Positions 7,622 to 15,427 of a DNA stretch of 22,218 bases are shown in pieces (within the stretch, counting starts at the first letter, position 1; each line of letters begins with the position of its first letter). The stretch covers positions 1 to 22,218 of the forward strand of contig WJIN01000366.1 of NCBI GenBank assembly GCA_014730295.1, written 5' to 3'. Below the pieces are notes generated by a model. That model did not search any database. It was not told where the DNA came from and was given only the letters and a program-made list of their open reading frames with translations. Made by a program: the position numbers and the translations under genes. Origin of the DNA: Promethearchaeota archaeon (lineage in GTDB: Archaea; Asgardarchaeota; Lokiarchaeia; Sigynarchaeales; SOKP01).

Positions 7622-8821
7622 ATGCAACTCTTACAACTATGTTGGGAAGATCAGAATAGACTTCTTTTTAAGTTCCAGAAAGATCAAGAGGATATGGAAC
7701 ACTTACTTCCCGATAATATCAAAAGTATGAATATAAAGTTTGAGTTGCTAAAAGTGCATGATAGGGCTCCAAATATCATTCAAGAACCATTCTTATTATC
7801 CATTAAAGACTTCCACTTCTCTGCGAATATTATCGCATTTTCAATCGAATTAGACAAATTAAATGATATTGAAAACCTTAAAATTAAAATTATTCGACTT
7901 ACAATATTCTATTATTCAGGAGAGAGAGAAGAAATCTTTATCAACCGATCCTTTCAATTATCAGAAATCTTATATGACGACGGTGAATCGCTTGAGATAA
8001 TGGAAGAAGAAGTAGTTTATGAAACAAAGACTCGTTATTCTTACAAGAAAAAAACAAGTGTTAATAAAAAATCTAATTCCAAACAACAAGCTCAATCAAG
8101 AAATCGTATACAAAAAACGAATTCAACGCGAAATATAATCAAAAGCAAATCGGGAGCCACAAATCAGACTAAGAAAAATATTACTATTTCCGAGTCTGAA
8201 TACCATAAGTGGCTCGAATTGAAGGGTGAAAAAACGTGGGATACCACTTTATATATGGTCAGGAAAGGTTTTGGTGAGCTATCAGAATTAAAAACCGAAA
8301 TTAAAGAACTCAATTCTGCGATAAAACAAATTGCGTTAAATAAGTCCTCTGCCCCAGCAAACCCAGTATACCTACAAGCACCTCCTGGTACTCCAAGCTC
8401 TCCTGCACAGTTGAATCCTCCTCCAGGGACAAAATCTCCTCCTTCCGTGAATAAGAAGTATTCACTCAGCGAGACAAATACAACTAAAGTTTTTCGCGGG
8501 GAAAAGGATCCGAAATCGATGAATGTCCAAATTGAAATAATGAGAGAAATGAAAGAAAAATTTGAAAGCGTGGGTGATGTGAAAGAGTTACTCTCTAAAG
8601 TACCCGAGGAAGAAAAATCAAAACCAAGAGCCAAGACCGATCATTTAGGATTCTTAGAATTCAAACAAAAAAAATCAGAAAAGGAGCGAGCTAAACAGAT
8701 TAAAAAACTAAAAAAACTTGGATATGATGAAAAGGTTGAACAATTGTCATTCGAAGAATTAGAGGACAAAATCGCATTATTAGTTGCGAAAGAACAATAT
8801 AAAAAGAAAAAAGATAATTAA
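7622..8821 (+). CDS. unrecognised Asgard-style multidomain protein with possible RHH segment and PPG-rich linker
   Basis: A 399-residue protein of no family I recognise. Residues 1-130 form a beta-rich domain (SANIIAFSIELDKL, LKIKIIRLTIFYYSG). Residues 135-185 are a basic, low-complexity linker rich in K, N, S and Q. Residues 186-222, NITISESEYHKWLEL then KGEKTWDTTLYMV, resemble a ribbon-helix-helix or VapB-type pattern (short strand, helix, K-G-x-x-T-W, helix), followed by a coiled coil to about 240. Residues 243-275 are Pro-rich (QAPPGTPSSPAQL, PPPGTKSPP). The C terminus is a charged helical tail (340-399) ending in KKKK. A nucleic-acid-associated or scaffold role is only a guess. The gene overlaps the convergent HdrD-like gene by 4 bases. 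The nearest TATA-like box (about 7510-7520) implies a longer leader than in neighbouring genes. Confidence 0.7.
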   Translation: MQLLQLCWEDQNRLLFKFQKDQEDMEHLLPDNIKSMNIKFELLKVHDRAPNIIQEPFLLSIKDFHFSANIIAFSIELDKLNDIENLKIKIIRLTIFYYSGEREEIFINRSFQLSEILYDDGESLEIMEEEVVYETKTRYSYKKKTSVNKKSNSKQQAQSRNRIQKTNSTRNIIKSKSGATNQTKKNITISESEYHKWLELKGEKTWDTTLYMVRKGFGELSELKTEIKELNSAIKQIALNKSSAPANPVYLQAPPGTPSSPAQLNPPPGTKSPPSVNKKYSLSETNTTKVFRGEKDPKSMNVQIEIMREMKEKFESVGDVKELLSKVPEEEKSKPRAKTDHLGFLEFKQKKSEKERAKQIKKLKKLGYDEKVEQLSFEELEDKIALLVAKEQYKKKKDN

Positions 8822-10008
8822 TCTGAGACTTCAATTTCTAATGAATCTAAAATTTCTACTAAATCTAAGACTTCAAAATTAAAACCAAATTCATTATTCG
8901 CATCGCTAAGATTCGTTTTGCAAAACGGACACGTGGAAGAGATGATTTCTGCTCCAGTTTTATTTGCTTCGTCAAGCCTCTCTTTAGAAATCTTTGCTGC
9001 CCAATCTGGATATCCGATTTTCACTCCCCCTCCCGCTCCGCAGCACCATGAATGGTTTCTATTTCTCTCCATCTCGACAAATTGAATTCCTGGGATTTTT
9101 TTGTAGACTTCTCGCGGAATTTCATATATCCCCATATGTCTTCCTAAATGGCAAGGATCATGATAGGTTATTGTCTTGTTATAATCTGAGTTAATTATTA
9201 GTTTTCCCTCATCAAAAAGTTGTTTCAGTAATTCTACGGTATGATATACTTCAAAATCATAGTCTTCTCCAAACTTTTCAAAATCTTTTTTCAATGTTCG
9301 ATAACATCCCGCACAAGAACTTATCACCTTTGTTGCTCCCGCCTTTTTTATTTTCTCGATATTATATCGCATAAATTCTTTGCTATTCTCTACTTGGCCT
9401 GTCCTTATCATCGGGCTAGTACAACAGTGCTCATCAATCAGCGTAAAATCTATTCCCGCCTTTTTTAATAACCTTAATGTCGCGTCACGTAAAGATTTTT
9501 GTCTATAATTAGAAGTGCATCCGATAAAATATACCCATTCCGCTCTATCTGGTAAATCATATTCCGTCTTTAATTTTTCATTGTCAGAATTAGGTTCTCC
9601 ATATGGATTCCACATTTCTGGGTTGGTTGCTCGTTTAATTAATTTCTCTTGATTATCTGCGGGACCGATCTCTTTTACTGCCACTTCTCTTAGAGATTCA
9701 ATAATATCGACAATATAATCTGCATGAGGCGCTTGACATGCGTCCATACACGCTCCACATGTAGGACACGCAAAAATAACATCTTTTAGATCTTGGGTCC
9801 ACTTCAACTCCCCTAATAACAGACCTCGTGTGGTCCTGATTCTCCCCGATGCCCAAAAGGATTCAAATAGGAAATTTTCTCCCGAGGGACATGAACTCGT
9901 GAATCCTTTGTATGAATATTTACAAGTACTGCATTTGATGCAGTGATCAAGAGCCATTTGAATATATTCTTTTCCCATTATACCATCTGGAATTCTAATT
10001 TCAGTCAT
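8818..10008 (-). CDS. HdrD/GlpC-type Fe-S oxidoreductase with two CCG domains
   Basis: A 396-residue electron-transfer subunit. The N terminus has two ferredoxin-like cluster motifs: C23-x2-C26-x2-C29-x10-C40-P, with an unusually long last gap, and C81-x2-C84-x2-C87-x3-C91. Two CCG domains follow. The first has C164, CCT at 195-197 instead of the usual CCG, and CAGC at 232-235. The second is canonical, with DPCHLG (C286), WCCGAGGG (C322-C323) and CPFC (360-363). This is the layout of HdrD, GlpC and GlcF, which pass electrons from a flavoprotein to quinones, thiols or another carrier. Its ATG directly follows the TAA of the FAD-linked oxidase gene (TAAATG), so the two products most likely form one complex. 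No membrane helix is present. The final acceptor is unknown. Confidence 0.85.
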   Translation of the reverse strand: MTEIRIPDGIMGKEYIQMALDHCIKCSTCKYSYKGFTSSCPSGENFLFESFWASGRIRTTRGLLLGELKWTQDLKDVIFACPTCGACMDACQAPHADYIVDIIESLREVAVKEIGPADNQEKLIKRATNPEMWNPYGEPNSDNEKLKTEYDLPDRAEWVYFIGCTSNYRQKSLRDATLRLLKKAGIDFTLIDEHCCTSPMIRTGQVENSKEFMRYNIEKIKKAGATKVISSCAGCYRTLKKDFEKFGEDYDFEVYHTVELLKQLFDEGKLIINSDYNKTITYHDPCHLGRHMGIYEIPREVYKKIPGIQFVEMERNRNHSWCCGAGGGVKIGYPDWAAKISKERLDEANKTGAEIISSTCPFCKTNLSDANNEFGFNFEVLDLVEILDSLEIEVSD

Positions 10009-11490
10009 TTAAGTATTCCACCTCCCAGGATTGAATATCCCGTTTGGATCCATACATTTTTTAATCTTTTCAAAAAGATTTAGCCAACCAGGATTAATTT
10101 TTTTTCGCATCTTTTCTGTCATCCAAATTGGAGTTTTATAAGGAATGCATCCTTCTGATATGCAAAATTCAGTAATTTCATTTAATAGCGTATGGATTCG
10201 CTCTTCCTCTCCTTCTTTATATTTGTTATATCGGATAATAGGTCTGAAAATTCCATAATGACCCGATTTCATAATTTTCATGTATACAAACGATGGAACG
10301 TCATGCTTATGAAAGATTTCATCTACGTTTTTTATTAAATTCTCTAATTTATGGGTGGGAGCATACGAACCAAACCAAGTGAGCCCTGAGTACTCCACTA
10401 ATGATAATAAAACCGCAGGAAGATCTAAATGACATCGAACGCGTAAATTGAAAATTTTTGCGAACTCATCCACGTCAGCGATGATAATATTTTTTCCTTC
10501 TTGCTTTAGCTCATTCAGTTTATCAAGAACTATTTCACTTTTTGCATCGAGTAGTTTTTTCGTTTTTCCAGAAATGGGAAAAAGCGCCGCAAAATCAGGC
10601 TCACCGGGATATTTTTCTGGTTCTGGAATCTCTACTGTCATTTTAACAACCTCGGTACTTACGGCTGAGATATCATCAACAACATCTGTTTTACCTACTT
10701 CTCTTATCACTGGCGCTACGTCCGTTAATCCTTTAACTAAAACTAGAAATGTTTTATTATAAGGTGGATTCGGCCAGAGCTGTACAGCACATTTCGTTAC
10801 GAGTCCAGTCATCCCCTGCCAATTTACAAATATTCCCATCAGATCTGGCATGGGATACCTACAAAACCAACTATCCTTATCTGCATTATCTTTTCCATAA
10901 AAACAAGATCCTATTCTGGCTACTTGTCCATCCGCAGTAATGACTTCTAAACCATTGATCGAGTCACCCATAGACCCAATTTTACACGACAAATTGTTCA
11001 TTCCGCTCAATATGGCATTCCCCACTACACCAGCATAAGGCGGAGCATAGGGATAACTATATCGCAAATGAGGATAGTTCTTGTCCAAATGTTTTTTTAA
11101 TTGTCCAAATGTGACACCTGGCTCTAATAGAGCGTACATCATGTTTTCATTGATATGAAGGATCTTATTCATTTTTTTGCTGAAATCGATAATGATACCT
11201 CCTTTCTCAGGTATAGTTAGCCCTCCTACATTGTTACCTGTAATATAAGGGACGATAGGAATAATATTTGCATTACAAAACTTTACTAACTCAATAAGTT
11301 GCTCCTTATTTTCTGGAATCACAACAAAATCGGGCATGTGAGGTTCACATTCAGTCATATCATAGGAATAGGGATATAAATCCACGGCCCTCTGAGTTAT
11401 ATTAGTGCTCCCAAAGATCTGGATGAGTTTTTCATACACTTCCTCTTTACTAATACCATTATAATGTTCTTTCTCTTTCGTAATTGTCAT
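10009..11490 (-). CDS. FAD-linked oxidase (GlcD / vanillyl-alcohol-oxidase superfamily)
   Basis: A 493-residue flavoprotein with a PCMH-type FAD domain. Residues 54-110 contain the first FAD loop PYITGNNVGG (81-90), a variant of the usual RGGGT form. Residues 153-195 contain GVVGNAILSG, IGSMGDSINGLEVITADG, the second FAD-binding segment. The C-terminal cap domain ends with MDPNGIFNPGRW, the family's C-terminal motif. Relatives oxidise 2-hydroxyacids (glycolate, lactate) or phenolic alcohols; the C-terminal GLTWFGSYAP and GHYGIFRP segments lean to the 4-cresol dehydrogenase/VAO side, without fixing the substrate. It is the middle gene of a three-gene operon (SCP2-like, oxidase, HdrD-like) with a GGTGAG site before the ATG. 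It probably feeds electrons to the HdrD-like partner; the SCP2 neighbour hints at a lipid or hydrophobic substrate (inference). Confidence 0.83.
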   Translation of the reverse strand: MTITKEKEHYNGISKEEVYEKLIQIFGSTNITQRAVDLYPYSYDMTECEPHMPDFVVIPENKEQLIELVKFCNANIIPIVPYITGNNVGGLTIPEKGGIIIDFSKKMNKILHINENMMYALLEPGVTFGQLKKHLDKNYPHLRYSYPYAPPYAGVVGNAILSGMNNLSCKIGSMGDSINGLEVITADGQVARIGSCFYGKDNADKDSWFCRYPMPDLMGIFVNWQGMTGLVTKCAVQLWPNPPYNKTFLVLVKGLTDVAPVIREVGKTDVVDDISAVSTEVVKMTVEIPEPEKYPGEPDFAALFPISGKTKKLLDAKSEIVLDKLNELKQEGKNIIIADVDEFAKIFNLRVRCHLDLPAVLLSLVEYSGLTWFGSYAPTHKLENLIKNVDEIFHKHDVPSFVYMKIMKSGHYGIFRPIIRYNKYKEGEEERIHTLLNEITEFCISEGCIPYKTPIWMTEKMRKKINPGWLNLFEKIKKCMDPNGIFNPGRWNT

Positions 11491-11504
11491 TCTTTTCTCA
11501 CCAT

Positions 11505-11924
11505 TTATCGTATTTTTTGATTTAATTCATAATAATTTTGATTAGGATTTTTTGCGACCATTTTTAGGGTATCAAGAAAGATTTTCTTAAATCTAAGGAC
11601 TGTATTTAGCTTATAGATACCTTTTATCTTTAATTTTCTGGTTAAAATTGCTATCGGGAGACTTAATCTCCCATAAGCAAGGTCTAATAAAGTATCCAAA
11701 CTCATTCTAATTCTCAAATCTGCTTTCCCAAGATCGTCTCCAAAATCGAACGAAATAGTATTTTCGCGGAATACTACCATAGAGGGATAAAAATTTTCTA
11801 TCTCGATGATGATTTTTTTGTTGTAATCGTGAATTAGTTTCTGCAGTTCATTCTCATCTCTATAACTTAAAATATTTTTAACCGATACAGAAAGAAGATC
11901 CTTTGGTTGTTGAATTTCAATCAT
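11505..11924 (-). CDS. SCP2-like small protein heading the FAD-oxidase/HdrD operon
   Basis: A 139-residue protein. Residues 37-125 follow an SCP2-like pattern: strands IIIEIENFYPSMVVF and TISFDFG, a DLRIRMSLDTLLDLAYGRLSL helix region, then LKIKGIYKLNTVLRFKKIF, the strand-G-helix hallmark of the fold. It is more diverged than the two SCP2 proteins at 6407-7450, so the assignment is moderate. It starts at ATG 11924 with TTGGAGTT 8-15 nt upstream and a minus-strand TATTTATAAA near 11969-11978. The oxidase gene follows after 14 nt. In this context it may present a hydrophobic substrate to the oxidase, or it may be a lipid-binding accessory subunit; neither is shown. Confidence 0.6.
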   Translation of the reverse strand: MIEIQQPKDLLSVSVKNILSYRDENELQKLIHDYNKKIIIEIENFYPSMVVFRENTISFDFGDDLGKADLRIRMSLDTLLDLAYGRLSLPIAILTRKLKIKGIYKLNTVLRFKKIFLDTLKMVAKNPNQNYYELNQKIR

Positions 11925-12005
11925 TTTTTTTTAACTCCAAACTTTAATACAACTAAATTGATCTTTAATTTATAAATATTTAATTATTTTCTAAATAAAT
12001 TACTC

Positions 12006-12013
12006 TATATAAA
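12006..12013 (+). promoter_or_regulatory. TATA box of the ACS-beta-like/cooC operon
   Basis: TATATAAA lies with its centre about 25 nt before GTG 12033. It decides the start choice for the next gene, favouring a leaderless GTG over the TTG at 12027. Confidence 0.55.
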
Positions 12014-12032
12014 TGAATCTGATTGATTGATA

Positions 12033-12800
12033 GTGAATATTAATGATCATCTCGCACGTATAATAGTATTTTTTGAGGATAAAAATACATCTTCCCAACC
12101 TCTTAGAATGTATGAACTAAATGATTCACTAAATGAATATTTCAGAAATTACGAAATTAGTGTTGAGATAGACAAAAACAAGGACATAGTTCTTAAGGAA
12201 GAACTTGGAATAGAACTCGGTGGAATGTCAAATATATCATTTTCTATGATTTATCCTACCAGCAAAAAGTTAGATGATGACAGAGATTTAGTTTTTGTAT
12301 TGGGAAACGAAATTCAGCAAATCAAAACCGCGACTATTAATTTCGGAATATTTATTTTGATTCAGTTAGATCAATTAGATGATTCACTTTTTACTCAATT
12401 ACGACATTTCTCTTCCATCTCAAATGATATTGAAGGATTTTCTATTCGCTCAATACCACGACGATTTTGGTGTAGAATAAGCGATGAGGTAATTAAGAAA
12501 GGATTCTCATTTGAGTTTTTAGGTAAAGCTATAATACATAGCTATAAGAAAAGATATGAGGGCTTGATCAATTCTATTAAAGTATTTATGACTAATTCGA
12601 ATGAAATTGTAATCACAAAATTTCTCACACATATTTCAAGTATGAAAGCAGAGATTAATCAGCGATGGAAAAAAAAGATAGAAGATTGGAAGAAACGCAT
12701 TGACTGCGACTATCAATGGGCATGTGAAATCTGTCCCTATATTTCTGCATGCCAGAATATCCAACAAATTTTAGAGAGAAGAAAGAAAATAGAAAAATAA
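12033..12800 (+). CDS. short acetyl-CoA synthase beta (CdhC/AcsB)-like protein lacking a standard A-cluster domain
   Basis: A 255-residue protein, about half the length of archaeal CdhC. Its middle resembles the CdhC region before the A-cluster: IELGGMSNISFSMI matches the N-terminal V-E-L-G-G then F-E-L pattern. IEGFSIRSIPRRFWCRISDEVIKKGFSFEFLGKAI matches CdhC's E-G-x-M-H, W-x-R-I-S, K-G and G-x-x-L series. After it CdhC has cysteines spaced C-x2-C-x8-C-x9-C; here the cysteines are C-x5-C-x2-C-x5-C (DCDYQWACEICPYISAC, about residues 225-240) and the protein ends 15 residues later. It therefore keeps a partner-binding-type domain and an altered metal site. cooC follows 18 nt downstream, supporting a role in Ni/Fe-S cluster biology. 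I use GTG 12033 because of the TATA box; TTG 12027 is possible. The family call comes from recalled motifs, not a search. Confidence 0.55.
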   Translation: MNINDHLARIIVFFEDKNTSSQPLRMYELNDSLNEYFRNYEISVEIDKNKDIVLKEELGIELGGMSNISFSMIYPTSKKLDDDRDLVFVLGNEIQQIKTATINFGIFILIQLDQLDDSLFTQLRHFSSISNDIEGFSIRSIPRRFWCRISDEVIKKGFSFEFLGKAIIHSYKKRYEGLINSIKVFMTNSNEIVITKFLTHISSMKAEINQRWKKKIEDWKKRIDCDYQWACEICPYISACQNIQQILERRKKIEK

Positions 12801-12818
12801 AAGAGAGTTCGATATAAT

Positions 12819-13592
12819 ATGGAAATCGGTCCAAAGATTATCGCAATTACAGGCAAAGGAGGCTCTGGAAAAAGTGTGACCACAACACTAATGACGAAAT
12901 TATTATCTGAAAAATATAATAAAAAGCTCCTCCTAATAGATGCCGATCCTACCCATCCACACCTCAGTTATATGGTCAATCTAATTCCCGAAAAAACCAT
13001 TGAAGATGTAAGAACGGAAATAATTAAGGAATCAATAAATAAAACCTTAGAGGTGGATAAAATTGCTCAGAATATCGATTATAAAATCTATAATATCGTG
13101 AAAGAGTCGAAATCTTTTGGTGTCTTATCTATTGGTCAACCCAAAATTGAAGGATGTTTTTGTCCATTGAATAGTCTTTTAAGAAATGTTATAGATTCTA
13201 TTTCAAAAGATTATGATTTAATATTAATTGATTGTGAGGCAGGGTTAGAGCAAATAAATCGTAAAGTGATAAGAAATGTAGATATAGTATTAATTATTTC
13301 AGATATGTCCGTTAGAGGTATAAAAACCGCGAGCTCAATAAAAAAATCGGCACAGAGATTTACAAGTTCCAAGTATATTGGATTAATTTTAAATAAGGTG
13401 AAGGGAAGTTTTCAAACCCTAGCGGATCATATCGCAAGGTTGGATTTACAAGTGATTGGAAAGATCCCCGATGATGAAATGATATCTCAATTTGATCTAC
13501 AAGGAAAACCACTAATAGATCTACCAGAGGACGCTCAATCCCTCTCTTCGGTCGATACTATTATAACCAAATTATTTTCTCTAGATTATTGA
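12819..13592 (+). CDS. cooC: CooC/AcsF-like nickel-insertion ATPase (SIMIBI class)
   Basis: A 257-residue MinD/CooC-family P-loop ATPase. The deviant Walker A is GKGGSGKS (K13, K18). The A' motif is LLIDADPTH (D41, D43), and the Walker B-like LIDCEAGLEQINRK at about 136-149 closely follows CooC's D-x-E-A-G-x-E-x-x-x-R. The metal-binding C-x-C of CooC is present as GCFCPLNSLLR (C113, C115). CooC proteins dimerise on ATP and deliver nickel to carbon monoxide dehydrogenase; AcsF relatives mature acetyl-CoA synthase. It lies 18 nt after an ACS-beta-like gene with which it forms an operon, and that protein is its most likely client or partner. No catalytic CODH subunit is in the window. The gene is followed by a 105-nt gap and a convergent zinc-ribbon gene. 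Confidence 0.82.
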   Translation: MEIGPKIIAITGKGGSGKSVTTTLMTKLLSEKYNKKLLLIDADPTHPHLSYMVNLIPEKTIEDVRTEIIKESINKTLEVDKIAQNIDYKIYNIVKESKSFGVLSIGQPKIEGCFCPLNSLLRNVIDSISKDYDLILIDCEAGLEQINRKVIRNVDIVLIISDMSVRGIKTASSIKKSAQRFTSSKYIGLILNKVKGSFQTLADHIARLDLQVIGKIPDDEMISQFDLQGKPLIDLPEDAQSLSSVDTIITKLFSLDY

Positions 13593-13697
13593 TTTTCTTA
13601 AGCTATTTGAGCCATTAAACTTAGAGGATTTAAGAAAATTAAAATTATGAAATTTATATTAAAAATATTAAATAATAAATGCCGATTATAGAAATAA

Positions 13698-14039
13698 TTA
13701 TTGTTTAGACCCACAAGAAGGACAATATTTCGCATTTGTGGGTATTTTATCGCCACAAAAAGGACAAAATTTATATTGTTTTTTGGAAGCTTCTTTTGTA
13801 TCTTTTTCTTTTTCAATTTTTTCTGATTTTACCCTATACGGATTTAAAACTTGTGTAGGGTCTTGAGGTTCGTAAGATTGGTGAGCGCTCGATGTTTTGG
13901 AACTGTAATTTTTATTACTGGTGAATATGGATTTTAGAATGACAATAATAATCACAATAAAAATAACAAATATAACAATCCCAATTATAGCAAATACTAT
14001 AAAGGTTCCGGTAAAATCAATAAATGGAAAAAAGGTCAT
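13698..14039 (-). CDS. membrane-anchored zinc-ribbon protein
   Basis: A 113-residue protein. Residues 11-38 are one strongly hydrophobic helix made mostly of I, V and F. Residues 39-88 are a polar Ser/Lys/Glu linker. Residues 90-113 are a zinc ribbon, FCPFCG at 91-96 and YCPSCG at 105-110, ending in SKQ. This zinc_ribbon_2-type arrangement on a single membrane anchor is common in archaea, with no established function. The ribbon is probably cytoplasmic. The gene stands alone between the cooC and gdhA units. The start ATG is at 14039, with no obvious Shine-Dalgarno site. Confidence 0.75.
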   Translation of the reverse strand: MTFFPFIDFTGTFIVFAIIGIVIFVIFIVIIIVILKSIFTSNKNYSSKTSSAHQSYEPQDPTQVLNPYRVKSEKIEKEKDTKEASKKQYKFCPFCGDKIPTNAKYCPSCGSKQ

Positions 14040-14152
14040 AAGACTCTGGTTTATTCTGCTATTAGTACTTTTTTAGTAAATAATAAAAATTAAATTATTT
14101 ATATTTTGTTATCCTTCTGAGAAGTTAAAACTCTTGACATATTTTCGCGAAT

Positions 14153-15403
14153 TTAAGGATAAAAACCCCTTAATTCAACAGCCTTTGCTACTCGGCTTAC
14201 TGAGATTATATAAGCGGCTATTCTGGGGGATATTTGCTTTTCTTTTGAAATCCTCCATACCTCCTCAAACGCATTTAAAATAATTTTTTTTAACTCCTTA
14301 TTAATACGATCTAAGCTCCAGAAGTAGGAACTGGTATCTTGGATATATTCAAAATAACTGACACATACGCCTCCTGAGTTCGCAAGTATGTCTGGAATCA
14401 CCAAAATATTGTTATTATTTAAAATCTTATCTGCTTCTGGGGTTGTTGGACCGTTTGCACCTTCCAAGACGATATCGCATTTAAGATCTCTCGCATTGTC
14501 AGTAGTAATTTGATTCTCAACTGCAGCAGGTATTAAAACATCACATTCAGTTTTAAGAAGGTCATTGTTCGAAATTCTCTTGTAATGAACATTTGGATGC
14601 TCTTTTAATGATTTCCCTAGATCTCTCCACTCAATTAATTCATTTATGTTTAATCCTTCATTTGAATATAATCCCCCTGAGATATCTGAAACCGCTAAAA
14701 CCTTGCATCCTTCCTTATATAATAATTCGGCAATAGTTCCTCCCACATTTCCAAAACCTTGCACGATTATCTCTTGCTCTTTCAAATTACGATTTAATTT
14801 CTGACATAAAGCCTCTAAAACATAAAAAAGACCCGTTCCCGTCGCAGATTGTCTGCCAACTGAACCACCGATTTCGATAGGCTTTCCCGTCACGACTCCA
14901 GGGACTGGACGTCCTTTATTCATTGAGTAGGTGTCCATAATCCACCCCATAATCTGCTTATTTGTATTTACATCAGGCGCTGGAATATCTAAATGTGGAC
15001 CGATTATGTTTATTATTTCTGAGGTATACCTCCTTGTAATGCGCTGAATTTCATTTTTGGATAAATTTGAGGGGTCACACAATACCCCTCCTTTTGCTCC
15101 TCCTAATGGTAAATTTAATAGACTCGTTTTCCATGTCATCCATGTAGCTAATGCTTTCACCTCGTCTAAGTTTACTTCGGGAGAGTACCTTATTCCTCCT
15201 TTTCCTGCCCCTCGTACTGTTGAATGTTGTGCTCTGTATCCCTTAAAGATCTTTAGCGTTCCATCGTCCATTTTTATGGGAATTGACACCATTAGTACCC
15301 TCTCAACTCGTTTTATAAATGTAAGAATATTAGAATCGATATCTATATATTCTGCAACAAGTTCTATTTGTTTTTGAGCCATTTCAAATGGATTCATACT
15401 CAT
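14153..15403 (-). CDS. gdhA: glutamate dehydrogenase, paralogue 1
   Basis: A 416-residue glutamate dehydrogenase of normal archaeal hexameric length. It catalyses reversible oxidative deamination of glutamate to 2-oxoglutarate and ammonia. Substrate-binding and catalytic residues are in place: GAGKGGIRY (K68), WKTSLLNLPLGGAKGG (K92, catalytic K104) and DIPAPDVNT (D144). The Rossmann motif is GFGNVG (216-221), with VSD (D240) at the end of the second strand, which favours NAD over NADP but does not prove it. The C-terminal ANSGGVCVSYFEYIQD segment is standard. It is the downstream member of a tandem pair, 24 nt after paralogue 2, with a strong GAGGGG site 9-14 nt before ATG, so it is co-transcribed and independently initiated. 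Some archaeal Glu/Leu dehydrogenases look similar; GDH is the better fit. Confidence 0.93.
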   Translation of the reverse strand: MSMNPFEMAQKQIELVAEYIDIDSNILTFIKRVERVLMVSIPIKMDDGTLKIFKGYRAQHSTVRGAGKGGIRYSPEVNLDEVKALATWMTWKTSLLNLPLGGAKGGVLCDPSNLSKNEIQRITRRYTSEIINIIGPHLDIPAPDVNTNKQIMGWIMDTYSMNKGRPVPGVVTGKPIEIGGSVGRQSATGTGLFYVLEALCQKLNRNLKEQEIIVQGFGNVGGTIAELLYKEGCKVLAVSDISGGLYSNEGLNINELIEWRDLGKSLKEHPNVHYKRISNNDLLKTECDVLIPAAVENQITTDNARDLKCDIVLEGANGPTTPEADKILNNNNILVIPDILANSGGVCVSYFEYIQDTSSYFWSLDRINKELKKIILNAFEEVWRISKEKQISPRIAAYIISVSRVAKAVELRGFYP

Positions 15404-15427
15404 ATTTATTATCCCCTCTTATAATTA

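Noticed and set aside
8164..8634. Minus-strand ORF of 156 codons opposite the PPG-linker protein
   Set aside because: Ser/Phe-rich translation is typical of the antisense of a Lys/Glu-rich gene, and the sense frame has the better start, length and domain pattern.
13598..13816. 72-codon minus-strand ORF overlapping the membrane zinc-ribbon gene
   Set aside because: It runs through the zinc-ribbon codons in another frame and shows Lys/Asn/Ile low complexity without motifs.
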